From assembly GCA_027943335.1 (NCBI GenBank), contig BSBK01001115.1:62001-126000 (forward strand): a stretch of 64,000 bases of DNA, read 5' to 3'. Position 1 is the stretch's first letter. Each line of letters opens with the position of its first letter. Below the pieces are notes generated by a model that worked only from the letters and a program-made list of their open reading frames with translations, did no database searches and was not told where the DNA came from. Source of the stretch: Chamaecyparis obtusa (Eukaryota; Streptophyta; Pinopsida; Cupressales; Cupressaceae). Below, in pieces: positions 57,412 to 64,000 of this stretch. The position numbers were made by a program, and so were the translations under genes.

Positions 57412-58558
57412 TGTAATGCCTAGTCATGGAACCTGGGAGAAATTAACCTAAAACATGTTACGTAGTTTACCGATTATTTTTTTCCTTAAGAGTTTACAAA
57501 CAATAATGAATAACAATGCAGAAGCAATATAACATAAGACAATACATATTCATAAACGTAACTCATTTACAGACCACAAGTCTCAAGGGTTCTATAACGT
57601 ATTATTACATATAAGTTAACTAATCTACTAAGTACAATCCAACACATAATCACATGATATATCTTGGGTTCATTTTGAAACCTAAATCGAAGTATTCATA
57701 ATCCTTCACTTAATCATAATGAAAAGAACTCAAATCATTAAGTACACTAACATATTCATTTCAACTAAATAGTAAGATGCATTCATTACATCAATGCAAT
57801 CAAAGATACAATCTATAGAGTAAAACTGATACATCATGGCATACGTAATAATAATAGTTATTGAATTTGGTATAAACCCTAATTGGAAAACTCACACATT
57901 TTTTTATAAACCTCATCCTAAGTTTTCAACTAATATTCATAAAAATACCAGATATGACATTAACACAATTTCCTATGAAAACCTTAACTGAAACCATGCC
58001 TAAAAATTTTTAAAACAAAACCTTAACACAATACTCAAATTTCTCAAAGAAACAATTTAACAAACACGAAAGAGACAATCTTTTTGAAAGGAAATTTATA
58101 AAAGTTTTCAAACCCTACCTTAATTCCACCAGCTGATTTGTAACAACCAAAGCCAATTCCAAAACTCCACAAAAATCATGCTTTCAATAAATTCCTTCAA
58201 TTCCAATCCAAAGTCAAAACATGTCTCCCTAAAACCTGTATATCTAAAATGATAAAAAAAGACTCATATAGAAAACTTAGCAAACCGAACTTTAAACATG
58301 CAACTCACAATCAAGAATTAGAACTCGATTGTTAAAAACAATAAAAATAGTTAATTGAAAATCACAGAAATCAAAACTCAACTCTAACCTCATTTATATC
58401 AATCATTTATTTAAAAGAATTATTTATTGAATTAATAATTCTAAATCATGCAAATCACTAAACTTTTAGTTTTAATTTTATATTTCAATTTTATTAACTG
58501 AATGTGCAAACTTAATTGCATATTAATATTTAATTAATCAATTAATATTTTCAGCATA
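57412..58558 (-). repeat. 5' LTR of the large element, interrupted
   Basis: Starts TGTAATGCC and aligns with 37,450-38,734 and then with 49,890-49,985, confirming that the sequence between those two in the left copy is inserted. It is cut after TCAGCATA by the LINE at 58,559 and would continue beyond the window. Confidence 0.8.
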
Positions 58559-58698
58559 GGGTTCTATTATGAAATATTAGAAAAAGACCAAAAAAAATGC
58601 AAATCGCTCTGCAACTGAGAGGACGCTGACGTCCTCGGCAATCGGCTGACTGACAAGCATTCAATGCACCCCCTATACTTGGCCGTTACCCTAACTCG

Positions 58699-60249
58699 AT
58701 GGCGACACAATCGCCTGGGCAAGTTTTTGGAGTGCAAGGGAAGTCTTTCAAACAGGCGCTCAACGAAGAAGCTGTTATTCCGCTTGAAGCCAAGTTCGTG
58801 CTCGATGGAGCCCTAACCGCGAAAGGAGATGGAGGAGCCGACTCTGGAGGTGAGGATTCTATGCCCTCTAATGTATGTGTTATCAAACCAAATGCTCAGA
58901 TGGCTTTAGTCATTGAAAAGGAAAAGGATTCGCTTAGGAACTCTATCATTTTTTTGGCTGCTCAAGACCTAAATAAACTCATGTCTAGAACGTTTCTTAA
59001 TGAATGACTTCATAATATTTGGGGTAAAAAATATGGATTTCATTTTTCATTCCTATGTATGATCTAGAAAGGAATTTTTCTTATCTTCCTCAAGAACCCT
59101 AAATCCCAAAAAGAAATTATTGCCAAGCAATTCTGGCAAATTGGAACCGCCAATTTTAGAGCCCTCCCATGATCGCCTAACGCTGTTCATAATGAGGTTC
59201 TTTCCCTCTCGAGCCCTAGATGGATTACCCTAGGCAGCGTTCCTCCATACTTGTAGAACATGATTCTTCAAGCCCTAGAGCCCTTCGATTTGGTGCTCCG
59301 TGTTGATAAAACTGACGTGCTTCTTCCGCACACTGATGCCAGAATTTTGATTAACATCAACCCAGGAATTGACCTCCCAGGGGGTATCCGCTTCGAACTC
59401 GGTGACACTTGCCATTTTTTCCCTATCTCCTTTTTAGGAGGTCTTAACTCGCATTTCCTTTGCATAAGGGAAGGCCACCAAAGACATGACTGTCCCTTAA
59501 TTTTGAAAAAGAACCCCAACCCAAAGACCAAAGGTGGCAAGAATCCTAATCCCAAGTTTAACAATGGTAGAAATGTTCCCGATTTCACCGATAAAACGAA
59601 CCCCACTAATAACCTGAAGGTTCCTATTCCTGAGACCTCTATAGCCCTTGTAGATTCCCTTGAGTCTCTCAAGAATGCTTTTAACAAAGACTGTGGACGC
59701 AAGCCCCCTAATAGCCCCTGTTTTGAAGAGGTTATTAAGATACTTGTTCTCGAGAGCGTGGACTTTGGACTGAAGCCAAAGGACTCAGGTTTCCAAAATC
59801 GTAAACCTAATGCTCAACAAATAGTCCTCAATAAGATCAAAAGGATAGCAGCCCTCAGAAAGAAGGATCCTAATGTTTCACACATTGGCCTCGGGGATGA
59901 TTCTCCCAAACAGAATATTGAAGGACCCCAAGAGAACTGCCCATCTGGTGCTCTTGATGCCATCAGAGAGGCATATGATAAGGAGGAGAGACTTAATAAC
60001 TTCTCCCTCATAGTTATCCCAACCCCCCCGATCCCAAAGGTATCCCCTTGTAGTCTGCCTCCCCCACTTGAGAAGAATCGTTCTGATAGCAGAGCCCAAC
60101 CTGCTCCCATCCCCAGTGATTCGAGGGAAGAATTGGAAGAAGGAGAGGTTGTAGGGTTGGAACTAGCTGTGATTGGAGCAGTTCAAGAGGAACCCCAGGA
60201 TTTTATCTTCCAAGCTAAGAAGAAGCTCAGGAAGCCCCTTACCAAATAA
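58699..60249 (+). pseudogene. LINE ORF1 (zinc knuckle), several stops
   Basis: The ATG at 58,699 starts MATQSPGQVFG. The frame reaches 59,007, meets stops (about 59,005, 59,064, 59,170 and 59,254), and then is open from 59,260 to 60,249. The second part contains a zinc knuckle (about 59,450-59,495; H-x2-C-x4-H-x4-C) in which the first Cys is His. It ends in a Lys-rich tail. The product would bind element RNA. No overlap with ORF2: 189 bp separate them, as usual in plant L1 elements. Confidence 0.82.
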
Positions 60250-60438
60250 TCAGACACAGATGGCAAATCTAGAGTGGTTTCACACCATGATGATGGTGAG
60301 TCCCCCCAATCAGAAAGAAGAGGGGTAGACCTCCTAATCTCACCTCCACTATCAAGCCCTTGAAGATCCAAAAGAGGTCCCTCCCCAATTGCTTTAAGAG
60401 CTTTCAAGCTCCTATGGAACAAGATTCCTAAGGTAGAT

Positions 60439-63400
60439 ATGGAATTCAAACTGGCATCATGGAATGTGAGGGGTCTTGAATCCCCTGACAGGAAATATGT
60501 AGTTAAAAGGTTCATTAGGATGCAGAAAGGATTTGACTTCCTTTTGCTGCAGGAGATCAAAGCAGTAGGATTCTCTCTAGAAGTTGCCTTAAATGCATTT
60601 GGCCGGAAGCCAGGAATGCCTTCACCAATCACCTGAGAGGTAAAGGGGGGAGTGCCATCCTTATCCACCCCAGATGGGCCAACCTTGTCTCAGGATGGGG
60701 TTGCTCCCCATGCAATAGAGCTATCTGGGTGAGTTGTAGGGCTCGAAGCTCAAAATTCAGAATTTGCTCAGTCTATGCATCAAATGACCACTATGACAGA
60801 ATTCAAGTATGGGATTGGATGTGCAAGTTGAAGGATATACCATGGGTAGTGGCAGGAGATTTCAATATGGTTGAGTTCCCCTAGGACAAGGGAGGAGGTG
60901 CTAGGATGGAATGGAAAGGTAATGAAAAAAAAATTGGTCTAAAATGATCAGTAAGCTTAGACTATTTGACCCAATAGTAGGATAGAAGAAGGCTCATAAG
61001 GGTATCTGGCATACCTGGTCTAACTACCAGAAGGGCAATAGGAGGATATACTGCAGGTTGGATAGAGTCTATGCTAATAGAGATTTTTTCAGTTTCAGAA
61101 ATGAGAATGGGGGTGAGAGCATCAAGGTGATCCCTTATTCCCTTTTAGATTATCATCCGGTAGTTGCATCTCTGTTCCAACTGGGAAGCTGCCCATCCCC
61201 TAGGAGAAGTGGCAAGTCCTTTGCCCTTAACACGTCCCTGCTAAAGAGTGAGGATATCTGAGATGCTACCCTCCTGATTAGATGGTTCAGTCATGGAGTG
61301 GCTAAGTAGCAAAGTGAAATTGAGTGCTGGAACCAATGCACAAATAGTTGGAAAACATTGTTCCAAGTGGTTGGAAGGAAGAGGGCTAAGGATTCTAGGA
61401 GAGCTGAATCAGAGTTACAAAAGGAACTCTACCTTGCAGAATTGAGAAGCCAGAATTGCCCTGCTGATGAAGAAGCTAGTAGCAGCCTAGCATGGACTAG
61501 AGACTCACTTAGGAGGCTACAACAATATAATATTAATGGAGCAAAAGTTAGGGCCACGGCCAATTGGATCAAGGAAGGAGACAGAGGATCCAAATTCTTT
61601 TTCCAGTTGCTTAAAGCTAAGGAGGCTAATAACAGTATCAGTTGTATTTTCCAAAATGGGGATACTCTTTCCTCTCAAGAGGACATACTACATGCCTTTG
61701 TAGAGTATTACTCCACCATGTTCACATCAGAGGACACAGGTTCAGGTATGAGAGAGATGAGGGACAAGGTTAAAAGTATTATCCCTCCCACCCTCCAAGC
61801 AAAGGATACAGTAACCCTGAGTAGACCCCTCTCTGTTGAAGAGGTCGTTGAAGCCATTGAGCATATGAGCAATGACAAAGCCCCGGGGCCTGATGTGCTA
61901 CCTATTGAGTTTTACAAACACAACATAGACTAGATTGCCCAAGATCTGCTGATGGTATACAATGAAGCTATTGATAAAGGTACCCTGGGGACCGAAATAA
62001 ATATTGGGTGCATTAAGCTTATCCCCAAAGAAGGAGATAAAACTCTGATTGAGAACTACAGACCCATCACCCTACTAAATGTGTCTTATAAGATTCTGGC
62101 CAAAGTGTTAGCAAGAAGATTGGTTGATATCCTCCCCAAGATTATTAGCCCCACTCAAACCGGATTTGTAAAAGGGAGATATATCTTGGAAAATCTCATC
62201 ACGTGCTGGGAGACTATGGAATGGGCAAGATGCTACGGCCAACAGGCTAGCATGCTATTAATAGATTATGAGAAGGCCTATGACAAAATAGAAGGGCAAT
62301 TTATAACTACCATGCTGGAAGCTCTGGGGTTCCCTAAAGAATTTAATAGAATGGTTTGGTCTTTAATGAATGGAGCCACCGCGATGGTGGAAGTAAATGG
62401 AGAGAGGTCTGAACCATTCCACCTAACCAAGTCAATACGACAAGGTTGCCCTTTGGCCCCAGCCTATTCGTGATCGCAACAGATTCGTTATACTATATTT
62501 TAAGGGATAACTCTATATCCCCAAAAGTTAGAGGGATTGACTTACCCAATGGTGAAGAACTCATAAACATCCAGTTTGCTGATGACACATCCCTCATGGT
62601 GGAGATGAGTGAAGTTAACTTCAAGTGTCTCATGGACAAGCTAGATATGTTTTGTCTAGCCTCAGGCAGCAAGGTGTCCATTGCTAAGTCAAATCTGCTG
62701 GGTTGGGAAGAATCACCTCCAGAATGGTGTAATCAGTTTGGGTTTACCTGGGGAGGCCCTCTCCATCAAGTTAGGTATCTTGGAATTCCCTTCTCGATCA
62801 AGCCAAACCTTAAATGCATGTGGAATTGGGTGAAGGGCAAGATAGAAGTGAAGTTAAAGAAGTGGAACAACAGATACCTGTCGCTGGCAGGAAGGATTCA
62901 AGTATGCCAAAAGATTTTGGCAACCTATCCCATATACTACTCATCAGCCTGGCTATTTAACCAAGGATAGATTGGCTACATACAGAAAGCAATTAGAAAC
63001 TATCTTTGGTCAAACAGTAAAGGTAATAAAAAGGCCCATGCAATGAGATGGGATTGGTGCACTAGATCCAAAGACCAAGGAGGTCTTGGATTGAAAGATC
63101 TCATATGGCAAGGCAATGCACTTGTAGTCAAGTGGGTAGCCAAAGCATCACAGGGCAACGAACCCTGGAAGATTCTGGTAAGGTGCAATATCAGCAGAGG
63201 CACCCTTACCTGAGCTAGACATTGGAAGAATCTACCATTAATTGATCTTATGAGAGGGAAATTCAGAGTCACAATGGCAAGTTTTGAGATTTTCCAGTCT
63301 ATTTGGAAGGGACGGGAGGAAATTAGACCCTTCCTATCTGATAGCAACCTTCTGGATCAATTGCTTAACGTTTGCGAGGAAAGATCCATTTGGTGTAACC

Positions 63401-64000
63401 TATTTAAAGGGAGTAAACCTCTTGCTCAGTTACATGGATGTTCAACAAAAAAATGGAATACACTAGGCATTAGCTATCTATCAAACATCATTGAGGATGA
63501 GAATCTAATACCATGGGAGACGTTGGCATCCAGGTTTGATCTACCCTCCTCACATTGGAGGACCTACACCACTGTCAGAGATGATTGCTCTCACCTTAGC
63601 CTCCCCAGAGACACTTCAGTGGACTCGGATAGGATGGGCCTCATCAAGTGGAAGGATGGGACCCCCCTGCTGCAAACCAAAGTTAAGACTATATATAAAA
63701 TGCTCACAAACACAGAAGATATTTTTGACCATCTTAACTCCAAATGGCACCTGAACCTTGACCCCATTATTTGGAGTAAATCTCTGGCCAAACTATGGCA
63801 CACCCCTGCTGAACCCAAGGTCCTCTGTTTTTTGTGGCATTTCCTTCTGCATAGATTACCAGTTAAGGACCACTCCGGTATACCTTTCCCCTGCTCCTTC
63901 TGCTCTGCCCCAGAGACCATCACTCACATCTTTTTTGACTGCCAGTTTGCATCCGGCCTGTGGAACCTTTTTGGATTGGTGTTGGGTCACAACTTTCATG
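60439..64000 (+). pseudogene. LINE ORF2: endonuclease and reverse transcriptase (partial)
   Basis: The ATG at 60,439 gives LASWNVRGLES and LLLQEIKA of the endonuclease. After a frame change near 60,620, VVAGDFNMVE lies at about 60,850 and RLDRVYANRDF with LDYHPV (usual SDHxP) at about 61,050-61,170. RT runs from about 61,800: NDKAPGPDVLPIEFY, PITLLNVSYKI, GFVKGRYI, then a one-base loss at QGCPLAP (about 62,460). The intact catalytic FADD is at 62,575-62,586, followed by YLGIPF. The frame stays mostly open to CSFCSAPETITHIFFDC near the end (zf-RVT). About six stops or shifts in total. Confidence 0.9.

Larger units (their letters stand above)
37450..58558 (-). mobile_element. Very large non-coding LTR element (LARD-like) with nested insertions
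   Basis: On the minus strand: 5' LTR from the right (57,412 upward, cut at 58,558 by a LINE), a primer-binding site, a non-coding internal region, a polypurine tract at 51,071, and a 3' LTR (51,070 down to 37,450). The two LTRs align over 37,450-38,734 with 57,412-58,430, and over about 49,890-49,985 with 58,440-58,558, with many substitutions and an approximately 320-bp length difference. Without nested insertions the LTR is about 2.5 kb and the internal region only about 1.9 kb. No gag or pol was found. The divergence suggests an old insertion. Confidence 0.8.
58559..64000 (+). mobile_element. L1-type LINE, less decayed, runs off the window
   Basis: It contains a 5' UTR (58,559-58,698), ORF1 and most of ORF2 through RT into the zinc-finger RVT region at the window edge. 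It has fewer breaks than the LINE at 39.7-46.8 kb, so it is probably younger. It is inserted in the 5' LTR of the large element. The 3' end and target duplication are not visible. Confidence 0.88.

Overview
This window is transposable-element DNA from a large, AT-rich, repeat-dense land-plant nuclear genome. The evidence is chromodomain Ty3/gypsy and iMet-primed LTR elements, L1-type LINEs with DUF4283/zinc-knuckle ORF1 and an RNase H tail, a plant-type Helitron, and long non-coding LTR elements with multi-kilobase LTRs. A gymnosperm is plausible but unproven. I see no intact host gene, tRNA, rRNA or CRISPR. Almost every coding region is decayed, mostly by stops that look like C-to-T or G-to-A transitions.

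Layout. 1-1042: 3' end of a non-autonomous LTR element, inserted in a 243-bp tandem repeat. 1043-7850: three blocks of that repeat, an inverted copy, another dispersed repeat and a hairpin. 7985-13.2 kb: a decayed Ty3/gypsy chromovirus (+). 13.3-13.8 kb: two unrecognised exons (+). 14.0-16.1 kb: a 97-bp minisatellite split by a LINE carrying only ORF1 (-). 16.3-20.3 kb: an unrecognised multi-exon pseudogene (-) with a solo LTR in an intron. 20.4-21.08 kb: a LINE RNase H fragment (+). 21.08-21.6 and 29.95-33.5 kb: a Helitron Rep/helicase pseudogene (-), split by an 8.3-kb Tat-like LTR element (+) that contains an uninterrupted 675-codon ORF. 33.5-36.6 kb: a young non-autonomous LTR element (-) with two apparently identical 383-bp LTRs.

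37.45 kb to at least 58.56 kb: one old, very large non-coding LTR element (-), target of repeated later insertions. Its 3' LTR (net about 2.5 kb) holds a solo LTR (38.7-49.8 kb). That solo LTR holds a full-length LINE (39.7-46.8 kb, -) and a 995-bp TIR element (47.7-48.7 kb). Its internal region holds a tandem array in which a 994-bp LTR, 402 bp of that element's own leader and 329 bp of target flank repeat with a 1725-bp period (51.15-55.93 kb). Its 5' LTR is interrupted at 58,558 by a second LINE (+) that runs off the window. Target-site duplications and junctions give a relative insertion order.

The proteins are transposition machinery only: gag, protease, RT, RNase H and integrase with chromodomain; LINE ORF1 and EN-RT; Helitron HUH Rep and PIF1 helicase. 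The most unusual items are the LTR-plus-flank array, the ORF1-only LINE, the recent non-coding LTR insertion and the 675-codon ORF. All similarity statements were made by eye; no search was run.
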